From assembly GCF_018687715.1 (NCBI RefSeq), contig NC_056759.1, positions 2,018,501 through 2,082,500 of the forward strand: a stretch of DNA of 64,000 bases. The letters are read 5' to 3'. Source of the DNA: Carya illinoinensis (Eukaryota; Streptophyta; Magnoliopsida; Fagales; Juglandaceae). The notes below the pieces were generated by a model. It did no database searches. It was not told where the DNA came from and saw nothing but the letters and a program-made list of their open reading frames with translations. How positions within the stretch are numbered: position 1 is the first letter of the stretch; every line of letters begins with the position of its first letter. Positions 11,558-21,932 of the stretch are shown piece after piece. A program made the position numbers and the translations under genes.

Positions 11558-13594
11558 TCACATAACCGATGAGGCAGTACGATGAAGATCATCTCTTACT
11601 CCATTGTTGAATTTCTCGCTTGGCTGTCTGCCTTTGAAACTGCCATATCTCCTGGGCTTTGGCTGAAAAAGAGACATTAGCATTTTCTCCAAATTCTGTA
11701 CTGTGTACTTTGCATACTTGCTGGAACTTGCATCTTGCTCCACCAAGGGTCCATAATTCTGCATGTAGCTACGGTAAACTGGAACAACCGCCTGCACAAT
11801 GACTTGGCATGTCCTCTCCCTCAGATCTTTCTCCAACACAACCAAATTAGATTGCTTTTTGTACATGTCATCAAAAGCTTCATTGAAGGCTTTCAATCTT
11901 TTCTTGACAAGATCACGGGCGGTGGCATGCCCGCCTGAGAACAAAAGCAGACCTTCCCTGCTTAAGTGATTGGGAAGCTTTCCCCAGCTGTCTCTCAAGA
12001 AGACTGCGGCATAATAGTCCTTGTACTGTTCATGTTCTTTTAACCAAGAATCGCCTAAGAGATCCCCAACCCGGGTTCCCTTCAGGTGCTTGTACAAATG
12101 CCAATGATTGTTCATAGCAAAAAAGTTGGATAGGTTGATATCCTCGTAAACATTCATCCATGTCTCCAAGTTCAGCTCAATGGCTTTGATTATGTTCAAA
12201 ACCTCACTAACAAGGAGCTTCTCTTGAAATTTCTCACGCTTCCAACTCCGATGAATGACTAGAACTTGGATTAGGATTGACTTGTAGTCATCCCCAAGCA
12301 GTTTATTACAGTAATCGATAATGATGATTACCAATCTTGGAACACTCCCATCTGGAGGAGGCGGGGTATGTTTCTGTAGCTCAACCTGACACAGAAGCTC
12401 GGAGAACATCTCTGCTGCCCCATCAATTACACTCCTAATGAGATCCCTTGTGAAGTTTTGGATTTCAACACATGCTGCTCCTCCAAACAACCGGTTAAAA
12501 TCCAGCCTCAATTTGTTCAAAGATGAAAATATATCCAATAATCTCAAAAGCTTATTGGGGTCTTTCCTACTTTCTGTAACAGTCTTCCCAAATTGAAGAA
12601 AGGCGAGAATACCAGCCTGAGCAACTATCTTTGCAAAGCAATCCAACCACACATCCAATCTCATCCTCTCAAAAACATCAATACAAAGCTTATACTCCGC
12701 CTCAAACAAATGCTTCACTGCAAACTCCAAATGCATGCCCCACCTTGCGACATACCCATCCATGCTTTGCACATCATTGAACTCGGATACTGAAACTTCA
12801 AGGTAATCCAAATCAAGAGCTCGTAAGCTCTCTCTAACATTCAAACTACGAACTTCAACATAGATTGATATGCACTTCTCGAGTCTATTATTTGCAATTA
12901 ATCTCCCAAGAATTGCTTGCAACTTCTGAATAACAGATACAGGTAAAGGTGATGGTGCAATGCACGCTTGCTCACCAAGAGACGATGAAGACATTGGAAG
13001 TGGCACACTGTGTTCAGTCAAGAGCCTCTGGAACTCGTTTTCCAACTTATTCAATGCGGCATCTAACAGCCCGCCGTCAAGGAGTGTCCTCCCCCCATCA
13101 TCCTGCAATTCTCTAAGATTCTTCAAGGAGTTTTTCAAATTGGAAAGGTATAGATCATCGGCGAGTCCATTATCCTCCAAATACTCTACTATATCCACCA
13201 GCCACTGAATTGCCAGTCCACTATTGTCCCCAAGAAACTTCAATGCCTCCTGTAGGCGTTTCAACACCGACAAGTAGCCCGGGAGATCATTCTTGGGGTC
13301 AGATAACAAGGACTTTTCGAGACCATGAACAGCATCAAAAACCTTGAGCACCGCCGCGGCAGGGCTTACCGCACGATTAACGTGGCCACCGACAGCAACA
13401 AGGACGTCCTTTCCGGCTCGAATGGGCCGGACGGCAGCTCTCAATGCAGGTAATCTTTGGTTAATCTCTTCTAATCTAGGCCCAGCTCTGTCTAAAGCTA
13501 ACCCTATCGCCTTCGACTTTTCTAAGCTTAGTTTCAATGATTTGGTAGCACATATCAAACAATGGATTGTATTGTCATTCAAAGACTCCGCCAT
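11558..13594 (-). CDS. EXO70G1: exocyst subunit EXO70, G-type, single exon
   Basis: One uninterrupted frame of 678 residues starts at the ATG 13592-13594 (MAESLNDN). The frame continues upstream to 13612 only through a TTG, so the ATG is preferred. EXO70 binds phosphoinositides and helps the exocyst tether secretory vesicles to the plasma membrane. The N-terminal half is helical, with the plant signatures SLEKSKAIGLALDRAGPRLEEINQRL and VFDAVHGLEKSLLSDP. The C-terminal Exo70 domain runs from about residue 280 to 655 and includes NNHWHLYKHLKGTR and LGDSWLKEHEQYKDYY, with the basic QPKPRRYGSFKGR tail. The intronless form, the length near 680 and the neighbours fit EXO70G1 (At4g31540, from memory); the subgroup call is less sure than the family. 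A 5' leader of a few hundred bases lies at 13,595-14,090. Confidence 0.93.
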   Translation of the reverse strand: MAESLNDNTIHCLICATKSLKLSLEKSKAIGLALDRAGPRLEEINQRLPALRAAVRPIRAGKDVLVAVGGHVNRAVSPAAAVLKVFDAVHGLEKSLLSDPKNDLPGYLSVLKRLQEALKFLGDNSGLAIQWLVDIVEYLEDNGLADDLYLSNLKNSLKNLRELQDDGGRTLLDGGLLDAALNKLENEFQRLLTEHSVPLPMSSSSLGEQACIAPSPLPVSVIQKLQAILGRLIANNRLEKCISIYVEVRSLNVRESLRALDLDYLEVSVSEFNDVQSMDGYVARWGMHLEFAVKHLFEAEYKLCIDVFERMRLDVWLDCFAKIVAQAGILAFLQFGKTVTESRKDPNKLLRLLDIFSSLNKLRLDFNRLFGGAACVEIQNFTRDLIRSVIDGAAEMFSELLCQVELQKHTPPPPDGSVPRLVIIIIDYCNKLLGDDYKSILIQVLVIHRSWKREKFQEKLLVSEVLNIIKAIELNLETWMNVYEDINLSNFFAMNNHWHLYKHLKGTRVGDLLGDSWLKEHEQYKDYYAAVFLRDSWGKLPNHLSREGLLLFSGGHATARDLVKKRLKAFNEAFDDMYKKQSNLVVLEKDLRERTCQVIVQAVVPVYRSYMQNYGPLVEQDASSSKYAKYTVQNLEKMLMSLFQPKPRRYGSFKGRQPSEKFNNGVRDDLHRTASSVM

Positions 13595-15628
13595 TTGAAT
13601 ACAAAACCCCAAAACCCTAAGAAATCAGAGGTTTCGACCTCTAAATCTTATGGAATAGACAAAATCGAGTAGCTTCGAAAGACATTACCTATAATCAGCA
13701 GCTGGTTTTTGCAATGGTTAATCTATGATTAATCTCTCGGGAATTCATCAAACAAGTGTTCCAAAAAAGAACAAATCTGCAAACGTTCTTCACCAAATCA
13801 TAACCATGCACCATGAAGTGGCGCGGAAATGTTATTTATGTAACCGAATCGGCAACTATTCTTCTTCTTCTTAAGGTGGAAAGTGCGAGATAGATAGAGG
13901 GACTCGCCTGGAAATGGAGACTGTGAGATGGGGATTTCGGAGTGCGAGTGGAAGCGGAGAGAGTTGAGCTGGGAAGAAGTCAAAGTGAGAGCTTGGGTTC
14001 CGAATCGGAATTATCGAAACCTCGAGAGAGAAACAGTACTGACAAAATGAGATGAGCGACTTGGAACGAAACCTCTCTACCCGCAACTTTCTTCTTCTTG
14101 ACAGTTCTTGTTTTAATTCTTTAATCCGTTTTGTCCGACCTGTACCAGCCAATGTGCATGAGCACGACAAAATTAATATATTTTAGACAAATAAAACCCA
14201 GAAAATCTACAGTAATTGGTTGCCACCAATTCAAGTCAGCATCGGCACATGCAAATTAATTCGTTTACCAACCAACACCAATAATGGTTCACACTTTCTA
14301 CGATTTGGATTTCTATATATCATTATGAAATGTTTAATGACTTTCTAAGGGTAGATGAGTTGAATTAAGTTGTAAATAGTAATATGTTTTGAAATTTCAT
14401 TAAAATGAATTTAACTTTTTTAAATTAACATGAATTTAACTTTTTAGTTTAAAATATATGAAGTTAGTTGAGATAAATTTAATTTTTTGACGAGAAATTA
14501 AAAAAATAATAGATTCTATTAATAATTGATTTGAGATAAGTTGAATTGAGTCTAACAACTAAACACAGTTTAAAGTTGTTTAACTGCGTCCCATTTTTTT
14601 CCAACCCAATCCAGAATATGAATAAATGCAATTTGAATTTGGTTATATAAACTAGGGTAATAAACAATTCAATCCAAAGTAGATGGATGTTTAATGACCA
14701 AAGGAAAAAACATTTTTACCATATCAAAAGTATGATAGCAAAAAATATTATCTCATATTCTCATCCATTTATTTATTTATTTATACATATATTTAAACTT
14801 AATTAATGGTAAAAAGGCTGGTCATTGGTTAAGCCATGCATTACAAATATATATATATGTATATGTATATTTTTTGTCAAGGAGTTATAACATATATATG
14901 GGCTTTCTGTGTCCAAGTAGTTGGTAGTATGGGCTTTCTGTGTTCTAATTGAAAGGCCCATTCACAATGACGGTGCGGGTCCGAGCCCACATTGGGGTTC
15001 CATTCGGCTTTCTTGCATTGGAAGTATACTGTATAACTGCAGCGCGGAGCAAGGGAAGGAAACTTTTTTCCGAAGAGCTCAAGTGCCTAACGTGAAGCAA
15101 TACCGTTTTCTTGGCGCCTCAGATGAAACTAACAGTAATTTTTTTCACCCGCCGAGGCAACAGACAGAACGAGAAGGTTGCGCTTGATATAATGATCATG
15201 ACGAAGAGGAGCTACGCCTTCACTTCCTATGTTTTGAATTACTTTTTATTTTTTGCATTATTTCGTGAATTATATTTTTCATACCTTTTTTTTTTTTTTC
15301 GAACTTTGGTTCGGCTGAGGTCTGTAATCACTTGTTTATTCATTCTACATAGTTTGGGATTTCCAGGTTTGAAACTGCTATTGTCACTTCCTGTTTGGTC
15401 GCGGAGAAATTTTAGGAAAATAAGGGAACGGGTTCTAATTTGTGCAGTCCGTGATATTGAGTTCATAATGTAACTAAAATCTCGGGTTTAATAACTGTGT
15501 GGGAAATGGGAATGACTGAGCTGGTTGCTTTGTTTGGGGGAGCAAAAGAAAATTGAGGTTCCACTTACTGCTTTCTGTATTATCTTTTGGTATCCCAGCA
15601 AGGAAGTATAGATGACTGGGGTTTTTAT
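13595..15628. other. intergenic: EXO70 5' flank and left flank of Copia insertion
   Basis: About 13,600-14,100 is the likely leader and promoter of the minus-strand EXO70 gene. Bases 14,920-15,470 hold short open frames on the plus strand without recognisable domains. They lie where the 5' end of the coiled-coil pseudogene would be expected, but I cannot find its first exon there. Confidence 0.4.
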
Positions 15629-16140
15629 TGTTGAGTACTGTGGAGTCTGGTCCACACCACTCGAGCGGAGTCATTGGCCGCTCGAGCGAAATCAGGCAGA
15701 GTCGAACGCTCGATGTCAGCTCGACAGTGAGCTCGAGCAGGAGGAGTTCGCTCGAGCGGAGGCATTGGCCGCTCGAGCGAAATCAGGCAGAGTCGAACGC
15801 TCGACGTCAGCTCGACAGTGAGCTCGAGCGGGATGCAGAAGGGAAGTTCGCTCGACACGCCGCTCGAGCGAACATGCATTTTAGAGATTCCGTCGTTTGA
15901 ACTATATATATGATTTTTGCCTCTTTTGTCTGCAACAGAGCAGCTACGAAAACACTGTAGATGAACAGTGTTGTGACCCATCTTGTAGTGTGATTCCTCA
16001 ATAATAAAATCCTCTGCAGCTCCCGTGGACGTAGGCAATTTGCCGAACCACGTACATCTTGTGTCGTGTGTGATTGCGTGTGTGATCGTTTTTTTCTCAT
16101 TCGGTGTTATTTCAATTCATTGTCATCTTTTTTTACAACA
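15629..16140 (+). repeat. 5' LTR of Copia element, with CTCGAG array
   Basis: The first half contains a 91-bp unit repeated in tandem and seven CTCGAG palindromes at 15660, 15681, 15732, 15751, 15772, 15823 and 15863, most within GCTCGAGCG. A TATATATAT stretch follows near 15,903, a plausible TATA region, and AATAATAAAATCC near 16,000 may serve polyadenylation. Confidence 0.95.
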
Positions 16141-16180
16141 ATTGGTATCAAGAGCCAAGGTTCGGGTCTGAGGAGAAACG

Positions 16181-19100
16181 ATGGCTGGAGATGAATTGAA
16201 AGTATCGGGGATCGAGAAGTTTGATGGCACGGATTTTGGATACTGGAGGATGCAGATAGAGGACTACCTCTATGGGAAGAAACTTCATCTTCCACTATTG
16301 GGGCAGCAACCGGAAAAGATGGATGATGCTAGTTGGAACCTGTTGGATCGACAGGTTCTGGGGGTTATTCGATTAACCCTGTCGAGATCCGTTGCACACA
16401 ACGTCATCAAGGAGAAGACGACGGCGGATCTCATGGCGGCTTTGTCAGGTATGTATGAAAAGCCGTCAGCGAATAACAAGGTACATCTGATGAAAAAGTT
16501 ATTCAATTTGAAAATGACAGATAGTACGTCTGTTGCACAACATCTGAATGATTTTAATACTATCACAAATCAATTGTCGTCTGTTGAAATTGAATTTGAT
16601 GATGAGATACGTGCACTGATACTATTGGCTTCATTGCCAAATAGCTGGGAAGCCATGAGAATGGCTGTTAGTAATTCTGTTGGTAAAACTAAACTGAAAT
16701 ATGATGATATTCGTGATTTGATTTTGGCTAAGGAGGTGCGCAGGAAAGATTCAGGCGAGACCTCGGGTTTGAGTTCAGCCCTAAATGTTGACTCTCGAGG
16801 GAGATCACATGACAGGAATTCAAATAGAGGAAGATCAAAATCAAAGTACAGGGGCAAGAGCAAGTCGAGGCCTGGTCAGCAGGCAACTTGCTGGAATTGT
16901 GGCAAAGCTGGCCACATAAAGAAAAACTGCAAAAACCCCAAGAAGACGGAGAATGATAGTGCTAATGTGGTAACTGAAGAAGTACAGGATGCACTATTGC
17001 TTGCAGTTCATAGTCCAATTGATGACTGGATACTGGATTCAGGGGCTTCCTTCCATACATCTTCCCACCGGGAACTAATGAGGAATTATGTTGCAGGTGA
17101 TTTTGGGAAGGTATATTTGGCTGATGGTGAGGCTCTGAACGTAGTGGGGATGGGAGACATTGACATTGCACTCCCTGGCAAGAACAAATGGACCTTGCAA
17201 AAGGTCAGGCACATTCCTGAGTTGAAGAAGAACCTCATTTCTGTTGGGCAGCTTGATGAGTGTGGTCATTCAGTGGTGTTCTCAGACAGCACCTGGAAGG
17301 TCACAAAAGGGGCATTGGTACTAGCTCGGGGTAAGAAAACTGGTACACTTTATATGACTACTGGTTTAATTGACACTATTGCTACTACCGTTGCAGAGAG
17401 CACAGCAGATTTGTGGCATTGTAGGCTTAGCCATATGAGTCAGAAGGGCATGACGGAACTTCTGTCTAGAGGCAAGCTATCAGAACTGAAGACAGTTGAT
17501 CTCGGTATGTGTGAGAGTTGTGTTATGGGGAAATAAAAGAAGGTCAGCTTCTTGAAAAGTGGCAGGACGCCAAAGACAGGAAGACTTGATCTTGTGCACA
17601 CAGATGTGTGGGGTCCTTCTCCAGTTGCATCTCTTGGAGGTTCTCGCTACTATGTTACGTTCATTGATGACCATAGTAGAAAGGTATGGATTTATTTTTT
17701 GAAACATAAATCTGAAGTATTTAATGTTTTCAAAATTTGGAAAGCCATGGTTGAGACAGAGACAGGCTTGAAACTGAAGTGTTTGAGGTCTGACAATGGT
17801 GGTGAGTATGTTGATGGCGGGTTCAAGGAGTACTGTGCAGCTTTGGGTATCAGAATGGAGAAGACCATTCCTGGGACACCACAGCAAAATGGAGTTGCTG
17901 AGCGTATGAACAGGACCATTAATGAGCGTGCTAGAAGCATGAGGTTGCACGCTGGACTACCACCCACTTTCTGGGCAGATGCAGTCAGTACTGCCGTTTA
18001 TTTGATAAACAGAGGGCCATCAGTTCCACTGGATTGTGGATTGCCTGAGGAGGTTTGGAGCGGGAAAGAGGTTAAGTTTTCTCACCTTAAAACCTTTGGT
18101 TGTCTTTCTTATGTGCTTGTTGATTCTGATGCTCGTAGTAAGCTTGAGGCCAAGTCAAAGAAATGCTATTTCATTAGCTATGGAGACGAGGCATTTGGCT
18201 ATCGTTTCTGGGATGATCAGGGTCGGAAAATCATAAGAAGCAGGAATGTGATTTTCAATGAGAAAATGATGTACAAGGATAAGTCGAGTACAGTTCCTGC
18301 AGTAGCCCCTCAGGAGTCCGAGTTTGTAGGATTGGATGACCTACCAGAGGTCACAGTGCAGTGTAGAGATGTGAGTAACGGGGAGAGTGGGTCCAGTACA
18401 CCCATTCTTATTATTCCGCAGGCAGTTTCAGAACCGTCTACTCCTACAGTTGCAGTTCGCAGGTAAGTTAGGACTATACGTCCCCCACAGCGTTTCTCAC
18501 CTACTTTGAATTACATTCTGTTGACAGATGGTGGAGAACCGCAGAGTTATGAAGAAACCTTGCAAGATGAGAATTCTAGCAAGTGGGAGCTGGCCATGAA
18601 AGATGAGATGGATTCCTTGCTAGGGAATCAGACATGGGAGTTGACAGAACTTCCATCAGGGAAGAAGGCATTACACAACAAGTGGGTGTACCGGGTGAAA
18701 ACTGAGCATGATGGCAGTAAGAGGTACAAGGCTAAACTTGTTGTAAAAGGCTTTCAGCAAAAGCAGGGTATTGACTACTCTGAGATCTTTTCTCCTGTGG
18801 TAAAGATCACAACTATCAGGATGGTACTGGCTATGGTTGCCACTGAAGATCTATTTCTTGAGCAGTTAGATGTGAAGACAGCTTTTCTTCATGGAGACCT
18901 TGAAGAAAACATCTACATGCACCAGCCTGTGGGGTTTGTGGTACAGGGAAAGGAAGGTTCAGTTTGCAGACTGGAGAAGAGCTTGTATGGCTGAAGCAAG
19001 CTCCTAGACAGTGGTACAAGAAATTTGACAACTTTATGCACAGTGCAGGGTATATTAGATGTCAGACAGATCACTGTTGCTATGTCAGGCATTTTGGCAA

Positions 19101-20085
19101 TTCTTACATTATTTTGCTATTGTATGTGGATGACATGCTTATTGCAGGGGCTAGTATTGATGAGATCAATAATCTGAAGAAGCAGATGTCAGAGCACTTT
19201 GCAATGAAGGATTTGGGAGCTGCAAAGCAAATCCTTGGCATGAGAATTGTCAGAGACAGAGTCAGAGGTACGTTGAGACTCTCACAGGCTGAGTATGTGA
19301 AAAAGGTACTCAGCAGGTTCAACATGGACAAGGCCAAACCAGTTGGCACACCCTTGGGAAGTCACTTCAGACTCAGTAAGAATCAGTCACCAGAGTCAGA
19401 GGAGGAACGAGATTACATGAGTAAGGTTCCTTATGCCTCAGTCATTGGTTCACTTATGTATGCTATGGTTTGCACAAGACCGGATATTGCCCATGCAGTG
19501 GGAGTTGTGAGTAGATACATGAGTAACCCAGGAAAGCAACATTGGGAAGCAGTGAAGTGGATTTTGAGGTACCTAAAGGGTTCCTCAGAAACCTGTCTAT
19601 GTTTCTCTGGAGAGAGCTTGGAGGTGCAGGGCTATGTTGATGCTGATTTAGCTGGAGATATTGACAGCAGAAAGAGTACCACGGGCTTTGTTTATACACT
19701 TGGTGGTACTGCAGTGTCATGGGGTTCTAATTTACAGAAAACAGTTTCTTTGTCTACAACAGAAGCTGAGTATATTGCAGTGTCAGAGGCTGCAAAGGAG
19801 ATGGTATGGCTACAAGGCTTCTTGGAAGAATTGGGTAAGAAGAATCAGAAAGGCACTCTCTACAGTGACAGTCAGAGTGCCATATTCCTTGCCAAGAATC
19901 CAGCATTCCATTCCAGGACCAAGCACATTCAGATCAGGTATCACTTCATACGGTCATTGTTAGATGACGGACAGTTGTTACTTGAGAAGATATGTGGAAG
20001 CAAGAACCCTGCTGATATGTTGACAAAGGGTGTTACGCTTGAGAAACTGAAGTTGTGCGCAACTTCAGTTGGTCTTCTAGAATGA
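16181..20085 (+). pseudogene. Copia gag-pol polyprotein, interrupted
   Basis: The frame opens with an ATG at 16181, 40 bp after the LTR. Gag includes a CCHC zinc knuckle (CWNCGKAGHIKKNC, near 16,890). The protease site reads WILDSGASFH near 17,030. The integrase region follows, with HTDVWGP, FIDDHSRKVW, LRSDNGGEY and PQQNGVAERMN (D,D,E core). Reverse transcriptase shows the YVDDM catalytic motif near 19,120. RNase H shows YVDADLAGD, STTEAEYIA and YSDSQSAI. Three defects break it: an in-frame stop at 17534-17536, another at 18464-18466, and a one-base frameshift near 18,994 between the RT halves. The frame then runs to a stop at 20085. Codon use and motifs are otherwise well kept, in line with the young LTRs. 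Confidence 0.93.
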
Positions 20086-20175
20086 AGACAGGAGCAGTGA
20101 GTTGCAGAGGTGGAGGATATCATGTTTGAGGAAGACGGCGATACAGCGAGTGTACCAGTCTCCAAGTGGGAGAAT

Positions 20176-20687
20176 TGTTGAGTACTGTGGAGTCTGGTCC
20201 ACACCGCTCGAGCGGAGTCATTGGCCGCTCGAGCGAAATCAGGCAGAGTCGAACGCTCGATGTCAGCTCGACAGTGAGCTCGAGCAGGAGGAGTTCGCTC
20301 GAGCGGAGGCATTGGCCGCTCGAGCGAAATCAGGCAGAGTCGAACGCTCGACGTCAGCTCAACAGTGAGCTCGAGCGGGATGCAGAAGGGAAGTTCGCTC
20401 GACACGCCGCTCGAGCGAACATGCGTTTTAGAGATTCCGCCGTTTGAACTATATATATGATTTTTGCCTCTTTTGTCTGCAACAGAGCAGCTACGAAAAC
20501 ACTGTGGATGAACAGTGTTGTGACCCATCTTGTAGTGTGATTCCTCAATAATAAAATCCTCTGCAGCTCCCGTGGACGTAGGCAATTTGTCGAACCACGT
20601 ACATCTTGTGTCGTGTGTGATTGCGTGTGTGATCGTTTTTTTCTCATTCGGTGTTATTTCAATTCATTGTCATCGTTTTTCACAACA
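20176..20687 (+). repeat. 3' LTR of Copia element
   Basis: Same length as the left LTR, with the same CTCGAG array and 91-bp tandem unit. The eight differences are seven transitions and one transversion. Confidence 0.95.
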
Positions 20688-21407
20688 TTTATAATATTAT
20701 TCCTGGTGTGATTAGACGTTGATTCCTCAAACTTTGTTTGGCTGTTAGGATAATAGAGTTGAATGTAAGTGAGTAAATGTTTGAATAGTATTCTCTTAGG
20801 TTCACGATGATCAAACCTTTTGTTCAGTCCTAGCGTTTGGAACTTATGTTTTCCCCCCAATTTTCCCCAATATTTTAACAACCAGACATATAATGAGTGA
20901 TTGGAGATTTTAATTTTTCTATTATCAGCTTCAACTATTTCGTCAGAAAAAGGAGAGCAAAATCAGTACTGGACATAGAAAATCATCACAAAAATATGGT
21001 GAAGCTGAGCAGCATGAACCTAATGCTGATGCATCATCCACTACCAGATCAAAAGCATCGTATCAGGTTACTTAAAAGGAATAAGTTTCTCCTCATGATG
21101 ATTCAGACCTGGAAATTATTCATTAATCAGTATCGTGCTCGCTGGGAGTTGGAGAGCCGGATCTGTCATTAATTCAGTCGAGGGAAGATCAGGTAACAGA
21201 TGTAGGTTTTGCCCTCCCCTTTATACTTGCATCTTGATACAATTACTGGTAGGTTAGCACATATGATGTGTGGACTTGATGTATAATTATATTCTCATTT
21301 GTTGCTGGGCAAGGGCAACGCAGGAATCTGTTGGTTTGGAATTGAGGCAATCTGATCAAAGCAGTGAAATAGTGCTTGAAGGAGAACAGCGCCTTCCTTT
21401 CTCTGAG

Positions 21408-21559
21408 CCTTGTGAGAGTTCCGATGCTCTTTCAAGGTTAGCTTCAGTAAAGACTGGCATGAAGGAGGCATCCTGCTACTGACCCTTGTGAAAGTTCTGA
21501 TACCGTTTCAAGGTAATTAGCTTCAATAAAGACTGGCACGAAGGAGGCATCCTGCGAAG
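21408..21559 (+). repeat. 76-bp tandem duplication inside pseudogene exon
   Basis: Copies start at 21408 and 21484. Each encodes PCESSD(A/T)(L/V)SR followed by LAS(V/I)KTG and KEASC. The second has extra bases after the SR codons that create a TAA, and a TGA ends the first copy. Confidence 0.8.
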
Positions 21560-21758
21560 CAGAGCAAACTGGTGAGTCAGGAAAAGTATGTGCATCTGCT
21601 GGTTCGACCTTGTCGTATGGATTTTCAGCTTCCATTTTGGCTTTACACGAGGCATATGGGATTTCATCTGCTAATCTTGCCATGAAAAAATGGAAGGGAG
21701 AAGGTTCATCTTACCAAGAAAACTCGGCCATGCCTTTTCCGTTTGGTAACTATAAAAA

Positions 21759-21932
21759 GAGAAATGATATTTACAGTCGTCGTTGTATAAGCTCCGTGTA
21801 ATATTTTTGAAAAAAGTGAATTAATACAGGACCTACATAAAAAAAAAAAAAAGAAATTTAATTGTGGATTTATTCTTTTTCAAAACGATTGATCAGTATT
21901 TACACACTCCACGACTATATGTAATATTACTT
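21759..21932 (+). mobile_element. MITE, Mutator-like, 174 bp
   Basis: Same family as the copy at 6308: the left end contains GATATTTACAGTCGT and the right end ACGACTATATGTAATATTAC. It is flanked by a perfect 9-bp target duplication CTATAAAAA (21750-21758 and 21933-21941). It sits in a pseudogene intron, about a dozen bases downstream of the splice donor at 21746. Confidence 0.85.

Larger units (their letters stand above)
15629..20687 (+). mobile_element. complete Ty1/Copia LTR retrotransposon, young but disabled
   Basis: Two 512-bp LTRs (15629-16140 and 20176-20687) start TGTTGAG and end ACAACA, flanked by a perfect 5-bp target duplication TTTAT (15624-15628 and 20688-20692). A primer-binding site resembling the 3' end of initiator Met-tRNA (TTGGTATCAAGAGCC) follows the left LTR, and a purine tract (AAGTGGGAGAA) precedes the right one. 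Domain order gag, protease, integrase, reverse transcriptase, RNase H defines Copia. The LTRs differ at 8 of 512 positions (about 1.6%), so the insertion is recent. Confidence 0.97.

Noticed and set aside
13595..13612. Six-codon upstream extension of EXO70
   Set aside because: Begins with TTG; the ATG at 13592-13594 fits better.
15612..15900. Arg/Glu/Ser-rich frames at the left Copia LTR
   Set aside because: They are translations of the CTCGAG repeat array and recur unchanged in the right LTR.
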